NCBI GenBank assembly: GCA_031002005.1
Contig: JARYHS010013631.1
Span: 66,771,832-66,835,831, forward strand
Reading direction: 5' to 3'
DNA: 64,000 bases
DNA from: Vandiemenella viatica
Lineage: Eukaryota; Arthropoda; Insecta; Orthoptera; Morabidae
This document shows, in pieces, positions 35,256 through 45,872 of this stretch. A program made the translations under genes and the position numbers. The notes under the pieces were generated by a model. That model was not told the origin of the DNA. It was given only the letters and a program-made list of their open reading frames with translations, and ran no database searches. The first letter of the stretch is position 1, and every line of letters begins with the position of its first letter.

Positions 35256-35638
35256 TAGGTTGGAACTGGCAGAGTCGGAGCTCTGATTTCCCTTTCCAGA
35301 CCTCGTTACTACAAAAGAGGTAGTGTTATCAGTGCCACACTGCAAAAGATTTATCCCCGAGAAGTTTCTCCCTCGGTACTCATTTACAGCAGGCTAACCA
35401 GTCATTGATTCAGATTTCAGTACCACAGAAAAATGCAAGTCATCGTCCGAGGTTAAATCTCGCTTAATTCAATCGACTGCGTGTGATATGGTAAAATAAA
35501 CCGCCTTCCCCACGTTTGCAATGAGAAATGGTAAACAATATAATAATAACAAAGTGTATGGCATTGTTGCCAAGGATTTTGCGCGAATGATTCGGCCACT
35601 GATTAACCGAATTTCGATTTGCCGAGCATGCTCAGCTG
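35256..35638. other. unassigned DNA
   Basis: Short interval between the Harbinger remnant and a SINE. No feature recognised. Confidence 0.45.
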
Positions 35639-35828
35639 TCGTGGCTTACTAACCTATCCCAGTAATCCTACCGACTAAAAGAGAGCTACAGTTTAACGTG
35701 GAATCCGAAATACAGAAGTGACCTGGTGTACTTCACCACGCTGTTTAGAGATGAAAGCCTTTGAAAATCCCCGTTGAGACAGATATTCGAACGAGGAACC
35801 TTGACCACTGAGCCACCAGACCGCTCAC
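35639..35828 (-). mobile_element. tRNA-like SINE, family C
   Basis: Minus strand starts GTGAGCGGTCTGGTGGCTCA (A-box-like TGGCTCAGTGG) with a B-box-like GTTCGAATATC about 28 nt on. It continues with GATTCCACGTTAAACTGTAG and then GGGATAGGTTAGTAAGCCAC and GACAGCTGAGCATG. The last part aligns with ACAGGTTAGGTTAAGGCAGC and TACGACAGGGGCGGAATG of the first satellite unit at 16812. This copy links the satellite to a dispersed retroposon. Confidence 0.65.
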
Positions 35829-36119
35829 ATAAACAATGATTTACGTGTATATAATGTGTTGTTGTTCCTTTCTGTAGCTTTTCCCAATTTCCTAACTAAA
35901 GTTACCTTTATGATGCACACTTTTTCAGGATTGCAAAGATAACTGCAATACTTGATTTCTAGTTTTGCCATATGTGCTTAGAAATTCAGCTCGATGTTAT
36001 TTCGCCATGGCGCTCCGAATGGCAACTTAGACTAAATTGTAAAAAGTGTAAAGCAATGTGCGTAACTAACAAAAAGAATTTGTTTGTTCAGAAATACAAA
36101 GTAGATAGTTCACTTTTAG

Positions 36120-36330
36120 CGGGTATCTTGTTAATAAACCAAAACAATTCGCTCAGCGTGAAGATATACGACGGAGTGGTGTGACAACCGTCAGAAGTGA
36201 TAATTCACTTCCAAACAACCCTGATGATGGCCCCAGGTTCGGCAGCGAAACGTTGGAAGGAAAACATCGTTCAAAGCAGAGCGAATCCCGCAAGAATGAA
36301 TGGAATATTTTATAAACAGTTCAGTCATTG
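36120..36330 (+). repeat. inserted repeat with hammerhead-like core
   Basis: Sequence unlike a LINE ORF2 sits between KVDSSL and VDSVKYL of the host LINE. It contains CTGATGA (36221-36227) and GCGAAAC (36245-36251) separated by GG-CCCCAGGTTCGGC, in which GGCC/GGC can pair as a short helix II. A neighbouring hairpin AGTGATAATTCACT lies at 36197-36210. It shares its motif order with 25554-25590, suggesting one dispersed family, possibly a Penelope-like or SINE 3' end. Borders are approximate. Confidence 0.4.
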
Positions 36331-36568
36331 ATATGGTCGATTCCGTGAAATATTTGAGCGTAACAGTACAAAGGAACATGAAATGGGACTTTCACATTAA
36401 TTCGGTCGTAGGTAGAGTTAGTTCTATATAGGCTGCGATTCATAGGCTGTGTCTTGAAAAATTGTAATACACAAACAAAGGAGATAGCGTACAAATCTCT
36501 TGTGCGTCCTCATTTGGACTAGTATCGTGCCACTTGGGATCCGTTTCGTAAGGGGTGGATTAACAGTA

Positions 36569-36910
36569 CAGTAGAACTCCAATTATCCCAACTTCGACTA
36601 TCCGAGTCGCCGATTATCCGAATCGCTTTTTTAATTAAGACGGAAACGTACTGCGAAAAGGCTTCGCCTCTTTTATAAAAACTAACCCAAAGTTCGGATG
36701 ACTGCAGCATTGTTTACCGAGTGGTACGGCGAAATTTTTATCCCTGAAGTGCAAAAGCACCAAAACAATCCTTGGAAAAGAATGCATTTTCAACATACAT
36801 ACAATAATTAATTAAAATAGACACTTTTTCGGAAAAAAACGATTATCCGAATTTTTGATTATCCGAATGGGATCCGGTCCCAATTGATTCGGAAAATTGG
36901 AGTTCTACTG
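36569..36910 (+). mobile_element. pogo/Tigger-like MITE (Tc1-mariner superfamily)
   Basis: 342-bp element with perfect inverted ends CAGTAGAACTCCAATT and reverse complement at the right, internally followed by TATCCGA-type motifs (GATTATCCGAAT occurs near both ends). It is flanked by TA at 36567-36568 and 36911-36912. Removing the element and one TA restores the host LINE frame across INS-IEKVHRRAARL, showing that the insertion is clean. The ends resemble pogo/Tigger elements, which use TA targets. No transposase is encoded, so it would need one in trans. Confidence 0.93.
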
Positions 36911-37225
36911 TATAGAGAAAGTACATAGAAGAGCCGCTCGACTCGTGACCGCTTGCTACAGTCCTTACGAAAGCGTCACAGAAGTGATTAGTAGTTTGGG
37001 CAAGGAGTTTTTGGTAGATAGACGACGCACGTTTCGTTCAAACTTGTTGGGAAAACTTGCGTACACCCACTTTCACTTACGAGAGCGAGGAAATACTTCA
37101 TCCACCAACCTATTTGAGTCACACTGACAGGAAAGATAAGATTAGAGAAATAAGGTGCCGCACTGACGCTTATATGAATTCTACCTTCCCTCCTACCACA
37201 CGAGATTGGAATGCACAACGAAGAG

Positions 37226-37763
37226 ATTAGTCTAGGTGCTGAGCCTCCTCTTCCACCCACAGTTTTTTGAATTGCAGAGTATTTAATTATGTAGTTGTAG
37301 ATGTTGGAAAGAATTAACCCGGTAGTTATAACTATGGAATGATCTTCATATAAACTATAAACTTCGTATACGGAAGTAAAATTTGCTGCAAACATCTTTC
37401 CTTATTGTTAGTTCTTCTTCGGATAATTTATTTTTATAAATCATATATCTGTTATACGTCGCTGCATCCACCAGAACTTGTGACACTAGCGTCTGTAATT
37501 TAAAGTTGTACCTCTGGCCGATTAAGAGTTTCCTCTCTGGTCGGAGTTCAGAGTGTCGCCCTGAACAAGAGTTCACAGTCTGCTGAGCACGCCTCGTTAC
37601 CGCGGGAAGCTGTAAACAACTTTATCGTCGATTGGAAACATAAATGTTTTGAACATTTCGCAGCTCCTGCGAAGTAAAAAAAAAAAGACAGATCATAGCG
37701 TGTGCCCAGCAAATAGTAGCATCGGCGCATCTACAGTTCTGAACAAGATAATTATTATCAGTA
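37226..37763. other. unassigned DNA
   Basis: AT-rich with minus-strand frames of 60-73 codons lacking motifs; the LINE similarity fades before this. Confidence 0.4.
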
Positions 37764-39358
37764 GACAAGTGCTTCCCAATTAGTTTTTCCAAAGTATCAC
37801 TTCAAGAAAGAGCTCAGCCTCGCGAACCCCTTCTAGCTGAAATGATAAATAAAAGATGAAACTTGTTTTTAGGGATTTATTAAATTTTAATCAAATAAAA
37901 AACATAACAAAAATCAACAAATGACCAAAAATATATTTGGCGATTAGAGCTGTAAAAGTAACGATAAATTGTGTACCCGTATGTATTCGTTACTAAACCA
38001 ATCAGTAGTTGTTACAATCGAGCGCTAGCATGAAACATTGTATTGAGTCGCTTCGCGTACGGGACGACTTCGTTCCTATCATACCGTTTCGTTACTCGTT
38101 TCTTTTGACACAATCAGAGCACTAGCATGAAGCATCGCATCGAGTCGCGTAGTATACGGATTACTGGATGGCTTCATTCATACTTTGTAAAGTTTAAATA
38201 AATTGTTCATTTAGTAAAGTAAGTTTGTATAAAATTTGCAATGCAAAATAAGTTAGAATATCGCATTTTAGAATAGCCGTATTTCATAAATGTTTGATTT
38301 TTTTGTTTTTACTAATGGCTTTACACCTCATCGACGTCGAGGTCATTAGAGGCGGGATGGGACTGGGGAGAATGAACGGGAAGGAATTCGGCTATGGCAT
38401 TTTGAAGGAAAGTTTCAAGCATTTGCCTAGAGTGATTTAGGGAAACCATGGAAAACGCAAATCTGGATGCCCGGATGGGGATTCGAACAGGCGTCCTCCC
38501 GAAAGCGAGACCAGAACGTTAACCATTCACCCACCACGCTCGGTACAAATGCCTGAAATTAATAAAATCTCACTATGGTATGATCAATAAAAAAGCAATA
38601 TCCATTTTAAATTATTTGTCCACATTTTTTATTTACAAATTGTGCTCTGAAAATTTTAATGTTTAACAAAATCAAAACCTTAAATCAACACTTTGTGTTG
38701 TCAAAATTACTTACCTCGTTAAAAATTTAAACACCTAACAGTAAATAGTATTAATTATAGGCTACTAAAATAATAAACATGCAACATGTTTGTACTTACA
38801 TATTTTCCTTTGTAACAAAATGAATTAAAATAAAAATTCCCAGAAATATGCGAAGCACGATGTTCAAAAGTTCATTCTCTCGTTCAAATTCATTTAGTCG
38901 TTGATCGAGCCGTCCCAGTCCGCCCATGATGCGTCCTATTTATTCGTTTATTTAATCAAATTGATACCCTTACGACAAATATGAGTAACGAAATGAATTT
39001 GTGAGCAATGTTTGGGTACTTCGAGTCAGGCGTGTATTCGCTACTCAATAACAAATACGTACGTTAGCTACAGGTCTATTGGCGATAGTAATGTTTGAGT
39101 AATTACTTTTTAATTACCTTATTGAATACTTTAGAGAAGAGAACACCGCGCGTTCCCCTTTAAGCAACTTTACGTTCCCCCAAGCAAGGGTGGATCCAGG
39201 ATTTTGGTTTGGGAGGAGCTTGAGCGCACTTTGGTTTCTGGGGGGCTTGAGTCGAGCGAGGAAAAAAGAAAGGTCTCCAAAATTATCCCCCCCTCCCCCC
39301 CACCGCTGTATCGGCCCCTGCCCCCCGTTGTACGAGTACCACTAATTGGGAACCACGG
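37764..39358. mobile_element. possible hAT-like non-autonomous element
   Basis: The left end reads AAGTGCTTCCCAATTAGT and the right end, reverse-complemented, CCGTGGTTCCCAATTAGTGG, so about 18-20 bp of imperfect inverted repeats about 1.59 kb apart. Both ends are followed by CGCGAACCCC- or GCGCGTTCCCC-type blocks in mirror position. Ends of the CAGTGGTTCCCAA type are common in hAT elements. I could not find a convincing 8-bp duplication, and no transposase is visible. A SINE (38315-38544) and a GC-rich segment (39184-39340) beginning GGGTGGATCCAGGATTTTGG seem to be later insertions. Confidence 0.4.
38315..38544 (-). mobile_element. tRNA-derived SINE, family A, near full length
   Basis: Minus strand: ACCGAGCGTGGTGGGTGAAT head, GGTTAACGTTCTGG, B-box region CTGTTCGAATCCCC, CATCCAGATTTGCG, TTCCATGGTTTCCC, and the family-A tail CCTCTAATGACCTCGACGTC, GATGAGGTGTAAAGCC. 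Flanks (ATAAATGTTTGA and ACAAATGCCTGA) may be a decayed duplication. Confidence 0.88.
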
Positions 39359-39539
39359 TAGGAGACAACTGCAGGTAAGCAATGCATGAAAGTGGTGCAG
39401 TCGCTCGGCTCTAGAAGCCAACAGCTATGGCTTAATATGTTATAATCGAATTGTTTTACTTTTACCCACTCATCAAAGTCGAATATTTCTTTCAAAAGTT
39501 AAATTTTCACAAATGAAGCAACGTATAATTCTTTAGCTG
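39359..39539. other. unassigned DNA
   Basis: Short interval without recognisable features. Confidence 0.4.
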
Positions 39540-39582
39540 GAAGGTTACATGATTGATATATAAATGGAAATACCTCCTGCCA

Positions 39583-39834
39583 TTACTTAGCATATGTTTC
39601 TAAGATTCTAGCTGCAAGATGTTCTTCATCATGTAGATGGCTTGTAGATGATCGCGTTTTGTAAACTACCAGAATTTCATCTTTCCGGGAAATTAAAAAA
39701 GATGCTTCATTTCTACATATCCCCTTACAACCCACGTCCTCAATTATCTGCTTCATATATTCTAATCTCTGTCTTCCTCTACAGTTCTTACCTTCGACTG
39801 TTCCCTCCACTAAGCAAATTAACCAATCCAGCAT
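39583..39834 (-). pseudogene. LINE ORF2 C-terminal tail
   Basis: Frame of 83 codons with LVEGTVEGKNCRGRQRLEYM, then KQIIEDVGCKGICRNEASF. The EG-x-x-x-G-KRxRGRPRLEYxKQI pattern is the typical C-terminal end of this LINE group after the RT. Reading frame ends at 39583 and AT-rich 3' UTR follows to about 39540. Confidence 0.75.
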
Positions 39835-40334
39835 GTCTCAAAATATGACCTACCAGCCTGTCTCTTCTTTCCTGTAAGCTTCTTCCACTAAACTTCTTTT
39901 CTCACCCATCATTTCCAAAACTCGTTCATTTCTTACTTTGTCTGTCCACCTAATTTTCAGCATTCTTCTTTAACACCACATTTCAAATGCTTCAATTTCC
40001 TTTCTTTCCGGTATTCCTAAAGTCCATGTTTCGCTACCGTAAAGTGCTGTGCTCCACACATAGAGTTTTAAAAAGTTCTTTTCTAATTCCTAGATCAATA
40101 TTTGAAACTAAAAGATTTCTCTTTTTCATGAAGGCTCTTTTTGCTAGTGCTATTCTGCTTTTAACATCATTCCTTGCTTCGACCATCGGTTGTAATTTTG
40201 CTTCCTAAGTAACAGAACTTCACTCACTTCTCCATATGCATCCGATCCTATTTTTATATTTAATCTACTAGTATTGGTATCATTTCTGCTACATTGCATC
40301 ACTTTTGTCTTGCTTTGATTTATATTCAGTCCAA

Positions 40335-41040
40335 AATCTTCCTTCAGTATTTTCGTTCATGACATTCAGTAACATTCTCAATATCCTCAGCCCTCTCTGC
40401 TAACAAGACAATGTCATCAGGCAAATCGTAGCATACTAATTTTTTCATCCCTGAACACTTATGCCACATAGAAATTTTTCTTTCACTTTCTTTATTGCTT
40501 CCTTCTACATACAAGTTGAATATTAACGGGGATAGACTACAACCTTGTCTCGCACCCTTTTTAACTGATGCATGTCTCTCATGATTCTCTACTTTTATTA
40601 CAGCCACTTGATTCTTATATAGTTTATAAAGTGATTCTTCTATCTCGATACTTTATACCTGACTTCTTTAAAATTTGGAACATCTTGTCCCACCTAACAT
40701 TATTAAAAGCTATTTCTAAATCAACAAATGCCATAAAAGTATCTTTGTTTTTCTTGATCCACCATTCAAGTATTAATCTTAAAGACAGAATTGCTTCCCT
40801 TTGTACCCGTGATTTTTCCTAAACCCAAACTGATCTTCACCTACTATGCTCTTCTACTATCCCTTTCCATCCTTCTGTATATTATTCTGGTCAGTAATTT
40901 TGAAGCATGTGATGTTAGACTAATGGTGAGATAATTCTCACATTTGTCGGCTTTTGCTTTCTTCGGAAGTGTAAAGATGATATTTTTATTAAAATCAGTT
41001 GGAATTTTTCCTGTTTCATAACTTTTTGATATCAACTTGA
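40335..41040 (-). pseudogene. LINE reverse transcriptase remnant
   Basis: Three broken pieces in order: PKKAKADKCENYLTISLTSH and LLTRIIYRRMERD (40.87-41.03 kb, RT blocks 1-2); FVDLEIAFNNVRWDKM (about 40.68-40.73 kb, the F-V-D-L-x-x-A-F motif A with its catalytic Asp kept); and KKGARQGCSLSPLIFNLYVE (about 40.5-40.56 kb) with LPDDIVLLAERAEDIENV (about 40.38-40.44 kb). The YADD/FADD catalytic box has become LPDD. Stops and frameshifts separate the pieces, so no functional enzyme is encoded. Confidence 0.85.
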
Positions 41041-41605
41041 ATAATCTTTCGATTCTTTCCTTCTCCTAGGGATTTAAGAAGTTCTGCAGGGATCTCATCA
41101 ATTCCAACTGCCTTATTTGCTTTCAAGTCATTCAGACCTTTATTAAATTCTGTCCTCAGAACAGGATCTCCTAAGTCGTCAATGTCTGACATCGCCTACC
41201 TTTTCCATTACGCTATTGTTCAAGTCGTCCCCAGTCATACAGTTTCTCAATGTATTCCTTCAATCGGTTAGCTCTATCTTCTGAGCTTAAAAGAGGTTTC
41301 CCATCGGCGGCTTTAATGTTCTCACCTCTTTTCTTCATTTCTCCAAAATTCTGATTGATCTTCCTATATGCAACATCTATTTAACCTACGACCATTTCCT
41401 TTTCTACTTCTTCACACTTTTCTTGTAGCCATTTTTCTTTTGCTTTTTTGCATTTCCTGTTTATTTGATTTCTAAATTGCCTGTATTGCTCTCTTCCTGC
41501 TTCATCCTGAGCATTTTTGTACCTTCTCCTCTGATCCATCAGTTCCAAAATTTCTTCTGTGAGCCAAGGCTTTCTGGCAGTTTGTTCCCTAAAGCCTAAT
41601 GTTTC

Positions 41606-41920
41606 TTAACCAGCTTTCATTATTTCGGTCTTTAATTCAATCAATTTTTCCTTGGTTGAGCTCCTTTCACAGTTATTTCTTAGACCTATGTCTACCATTT
41701 CTGCAAATTTTTCTCTTGTACTAGATTGTTTCAGTGTATTCACTTCCAGTCTGTCCTGCTTATGCTGCTTCCTTATTCGCTTAAATTTCAGACTGCACTT
41801 CATCACTATCACATTATGGTCATAGTCTATATCTGCTCCCGTAAAAGCAGTTGTTTCAGATATAAATAATTTTATGTTCGTTTTGTTTCTTTGGCCCGGG
41901 GCTTTAAGGCTCGTCGACAT
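41606..41920 (-). pseudogene. LINE endonuclease C-terminus and linker
   Basis: Frame of 104 codons reading AFTGADIDYDHNVIVMKCSL, then KFKRIRKQHKQDRLEV and KFAEMVDIGLRN. The DYDHN segment corresponds to the last catalytic motif (SDHN) of the exonuclease-III-like endonuclease of LINEs, with the usual S replaced by Y. The catalytic D and H are kept. What follows is the basic linker toward the RT. Confidence 0.75.
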
Positions 41921-41933
41921 CAGAAAGAGTTAA
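41897..41933 (-). mobile_element. SINE-tail-like fragment at the LINE border
   Basis: The minus strand reads CCGTTAACTC, TTCTGATGTCGACGAGCC and TTAAAGCC, resembling the SINE tail (GACGTCGACGAGGCGTAAAGCC) and the micro-insertions at 6806 and 54280. No duplication found here. Confidence 0.45.
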
Positions 41934-42202
41934 CGGAAAATTTTATTTTTCAGACAAGACTAATTTATGCATTATTAGACGAGTCAGGTTGCCGATCAGT
42001 ATTACAATATGACTCATGAACTGAGATGGTTTCTAATCACTTGCCTTGACTTGAATTTATAGTTTCGGAAACAAAAATGTGTGTTATGGTGATATATAAT
42101 ATTTTAAGCACAATTAAAATGAACAGAATGAAGTTTTAGAAAATTATGGGATGAGTAGTTCTTATTTATTTTGAGATGTTGAATTTTATTTCATTTATCG
42201 GA
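41934..42202. other. unassigned AT-rich DNA
   Basis: No feature recognised. Confidence 0.45.
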
Positions 42203-42395
42203 ATTTTACGACTCATCTACGTCCAGATCAGTAGAACCAAAAAAGGATTCAAAGCTAGTAACGGAAAAGAATTTGAGCATGTCCTATTGAAGAACCGCCA
42301 CGCGATTTTACTTGGGGCGATTTCGCAAAACCAAAGTTTGGATGGCTGCACCAAGGAGCAAACCCACGTCTTGCAAAATGCAAGGTCCATAAATT
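42203..42395 (-). mobile_element. old, diverged SINE remnant
   Basis: TTTTACGACTCATCTACGTCC at the left corresponds to the family-A tail in reverse, then AACGGAAAAGAATTTGAGCA, GATTTTACTTGGGGCGATTT, AACCAAAGTTTGGATGGCTG and GAGCAAACCCACGTCTTGCA follow the body and head in the right order on the minus strand. Heavily substituted. Confidence 0.6.
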
Positions 42396-42600
42396 AGCTA
42401 GAATTTTAGCAGATTATCTGTAAGGGGTGATTTCGAAGAGAACAGGAGTGAGAAACTTATGAATGAGTGGGGAAAAAAGTTTTGTTGAACATTTAGACAA
42501 ATTCTCATACATACCTTGCACAGCGAACAGCGCCACCGCCAACAAACAGTAGATATTGTTTTTAAAAATGTAGAATTAAATAGGTCTGTGGGGAACAAAG
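42396..42600. other. unassigned DNA
   Basis: No feature recognised. Confidence 0.4.
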
Positions 42601-42925
42601 CTCAGGGCAAGTATCAGCTACGACGAACTACTGTACAAGGCGCGGCGTGACCTTCTACCGATTTTTTATTGTCCATGGCTCGGCGCCACGAAAGCCAATG
42701 CCGCGGTTGTTTCATTCGAAACGAGCGCTGTCAGAGCTCGTGGAAGCCCTTGGTTTCCGCCGGAGTGTAATGAGAATGGAGACCACCTAGTTTCCGTTGC
42801 GCTGTCGAATTAGCCAGACTGGTGAAGCCCGCAATGAGCAAACGCGCATTCGAGAATGCCACGGTAACTCGAAGCAAGCCCGACTGTAACAAGCGGCAAC
42901 TAAGGACTGTGGGCTACAGTAATTA
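42601..42925. other. GC/CpG-rich island, unassigned
   Basis: Distinctly CpG-rich (AAGGCGCGGCGTGACC, GCCGCGGTTGTTTC, GAAACGAGCGCTGTC) between AT-rich flanks. No open frame of note, no terminal repeats and no recognised family. It might be a regulatory island or an old element end. Confidence 0.3.
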
Positions 42926-45872
42926 GTTATTTCCACTGCTAGCACATGGTTTATTCCATTCCAGGATTGTATTATAGATAAAAAAATTCTTTCCTAGACA
43001 TGCGAACACACCTATGGACTTAGATCCGGAGATGTTATCATGGTAACTGCCCGTTTGACTTCACGAAAAGTATTGCAGTGCAATGATAGAAGGCTATTAC
43101 AAAGGTGAAAGTAGAATACAGATCAGCAACCTGCAGTTACTAAGCACTGGTAAAACAGCAAGCTGGCAAAAGTTAACATCCATCACGTTGGCAAAATTAT
43201 ACATCCAGCTTGCTGGCCAGTGAGTTTAGCTCATCCCCACCCCATGGTGACAGATTGGCGGATCTCCTAGTACAACTCTCTGGAATTGTTTTCTCATTAT
43301 CTTTTATGTTCACAGCAGAGCCAAAACATAATGAAAACAAGAAGCAGGTGTACCGACAAGAGGAGATATACATCGATACTTAATTATATAGGCTCGTCTG
43401 GAGGAGTTGGTTGGATGTAGAAATTGAGGTTAACAGTTAAGTTTAAAGATGTTCTCAATTACTCACAGTAGTTCAGTCATATTGGTCTGGAAACGCCCAT
43501 TTGTTATGGTGAATCGTCTAAATACTTTGGTGGTGGTTAGCCAGGTGCCAAATAATCATTACTGATCCGTGAGAACAGCCCCAATGCACCCGAGAAGCAT
43601 CTATCATGTTGTTCACTTGTCCTTGTAAATATTATATTTCTGTATCTGTGTACAGAATTTCAACGACGTTATATAAATAAACATGTAAATATACAGCCGC
43701 TACTAACCCTGACTTCCCTGTAATTACCCTATTGCGAGTACTCATATCGGAACCATGGTTGATTTCCAAATTTAACCCTTTTTTTATGTGTTCCTTTAGC
43801 CAATCTGTTATTTCTTTAGCTCTCGGACCTGTCAGGGTTAACTGCAGTCGTTAATAACATCGTAATAAATAAACTTACTGTCGATATTACATTGAATTAG
43901 GAGGGGTAATGAGGGAATAGAGGAAATTGGTCGAGAACATAAAATAATGATGTAATAAATAAGCTTAATGTTTATGTTTCATTGTATGGGAGTAGATAAT
44001 GGACAGGTTGATGCAAGAGACAAAAATGTCCAGCCAAAGATGTTTAGGCAAGACTTCCATTTCCTTCTAGGTTACGTTAGGTTAGCGAAGTAGCGCAGTC
44101 AGTGAAAGTCAGTAAACAAACTCGTACTAATCAGTCGTATGGCCTATAGGCTTCATCAAAAAATATTAGTTGAACCGATAATTCTTACAATACTCTTACT
44201 CTTACAGTGAACGCATCAGATTGATGTAAACTATTTCACATTCCTCGAAACCCTGACCACCATCTCATTATGAGCTCGCTTTACTTAATACTTGTATAAC
44301 ATGTGGTCCAGGATTTTGACACTGTTCAAAAATCTCTCTGTCGACCGTATAAACATTGTGATAACTTTTTTAAGGCTTTGAGACTTCTCATCATTGAGAT
44401 TATTAAACAAGAGAAAGTATTGGAAGCGAGTAACGAGAAAAAAAATTGTCGACGGTCTTTTCAATACCCCTGGAGTATTTTTTAGAAGCCATGAAATACT
44501 TTTAACCGTAATTTCGAAGGCCAGACAAGTATTCCAACTCTAGAATGCCAGACCTGAGCGTTATTAGCTTAATCACAACAGAAAAATACCTTTTTTTGGA
44601 CACGTCAATGTTTAGATCTGTGATTTTCCTTGTGTACCTGAATCTTTAGCTTCCTTAATGGTTAAACATTTAGTAATAATTTTATTATTCCTGGAACATT
44701 TATGAACTTACAAAGCGTATGGTACAAGTTTTAGAGTTACAATAGCTTTTCCTTGGTTTTATATGTTTAAACTCTCAGATTTTATGTTTCTCGTTGGTGG
44801 AATTGATACACAATTTACGCTCATCGAGCTACTATTTATTATTCAAATTGCAACAATACCTATTTTATTTGACGTTACTTGAAGTCAACGCTACAGATTG
44901 CTGAAACAAATCATGCTGTGAATCCAAAGCTACTAAATTCTTGTGATTTCGTCTTTGTTAAATCCTAATAGTTCAACTTTACCATCCAACAATTTGAGTA
45001 ACTCAGTTTCCTTACAATAAAACAAAAATGAATCTTTGTTGAAGTTTTTAAATAAATTAACAAAACAATTGAATATTACTAAACAATATTTCACACTATT
45101 AATAAACGAAGAAAACTTAAAATATAACTTTTCAAATAAAAGAAACTTTGCCCAATATTATCAGTTTTTTGTTGTGAAAACTTTCGGTATATCTTGGTGC
45201 TGTACCTTTCTTAAGATTTAATATTCAGTGGTCATTAATTTCAGTTGAGCTCAGTCAGTGAAAATCAACACTTTTATCTTCGAATAATTTATTTCTCCAG
45301 TACCGTTCGTGAATAGTATTAGTATTATCCGTTATCACGGAGCCCACAAATGGCACAGAGGCCCATAGCAACTGCGTACTATGCATTTTGTATAATTTGG
45401 CTCTGGTAGTGAAAGGCTGAAGTAGGTATATGGTACCATAATTTCCGGAAACGTGTATGCTTATGAGTTAATATTTGCTGCCATCTTCTGTTGGTGAAAC
45501 GTGTATTTCTTAGACGAAGCCTAGCAGCTTGACTCAGAACTATCATATAACCGTGATCTTGATTGTTAACAATTTTGCTACTTAAGGGTTATTTTTTAAA
45601 AATTATTTTTTAGTTACAGATGTTTCCAAAGCGGAGAAAGTAATCTTTAAAAAGATACCAAATATATCGATATTAATTGAATCAGAAGGGACAGAGATGA
45701 CTCGTCACAAAAAAAACTTTTAGAAATAGTATATGATGATGACTGTTATTATTATTATCACTAGCCCCAAAACGCCTAAAAAATGACGGGGGTAGAGACA
45801 AGGAGAGTTCCGTGTGAATTGAGATTTTATTTCGAGATAGCAGACATCACGCCAAGAAACGACGGGATTAAC
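42926..45872. other. unassigned AT-rich DNA
   Basis: Nearly 3 kb with no recognised gene or repeat. GGTTACGTTAGGTTAGCGAA at 44070-44090 is a stray TTAGG-like motif. A 61-codon frame at 45036 is AT-driven. Confidence 0.5.

Larger units (their letters stand above)
35940..37225 (+). pseudogene. CR1/jockey-group LINE, ORF2 C-terminal remnant
   Basis: Segments in order: WQLRLNCKKCKAMCVTN (35.97-36.07 kb, the post-RT W-x-L-xFNxxKC block), VDSVKYLSVTVQRNMKWDFH (about 36.33-36.39 kb, the YLGVxxxxxLxW block), then after an interruption EKVHRRAARLVTACYSPYES (36.91-36.97 kb, the VQRRAAR block) and LVDRRRTFRSNLLGKLAY. These are the standard end of a LINE ORF2 downstream of the RT. The copy is 5'-truncated and interrupted twice: by a repeat with a hammerhead-like core (36120-36330) and by a pogo-like MITE (36569-36910). 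Frameshifts follow past 37100. Confidence 0.78.
39540..41925 (-). mobile_element. LINE with endonuclease and reverse transcriptase remnants
   Basis: Minus-strand copy of a non-LTR retrotransposon, read from 41.92 down to 39.54 kb: end of the APE-type endonuclease, linker, RT and C-terminal tail, all in frame-broken pieces (entries below). More than 2 kb is retained, and the 5' part with most of the endonuclease and any ORF1 is missing. The clade is uncertain; the RT wording (KKGxRQGCSLSPLIFN and LTRIIYRRME) is typical of a widespread arthropod group close to RTE or I-type elements. No target duplication was located. Confidence 0.85.
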
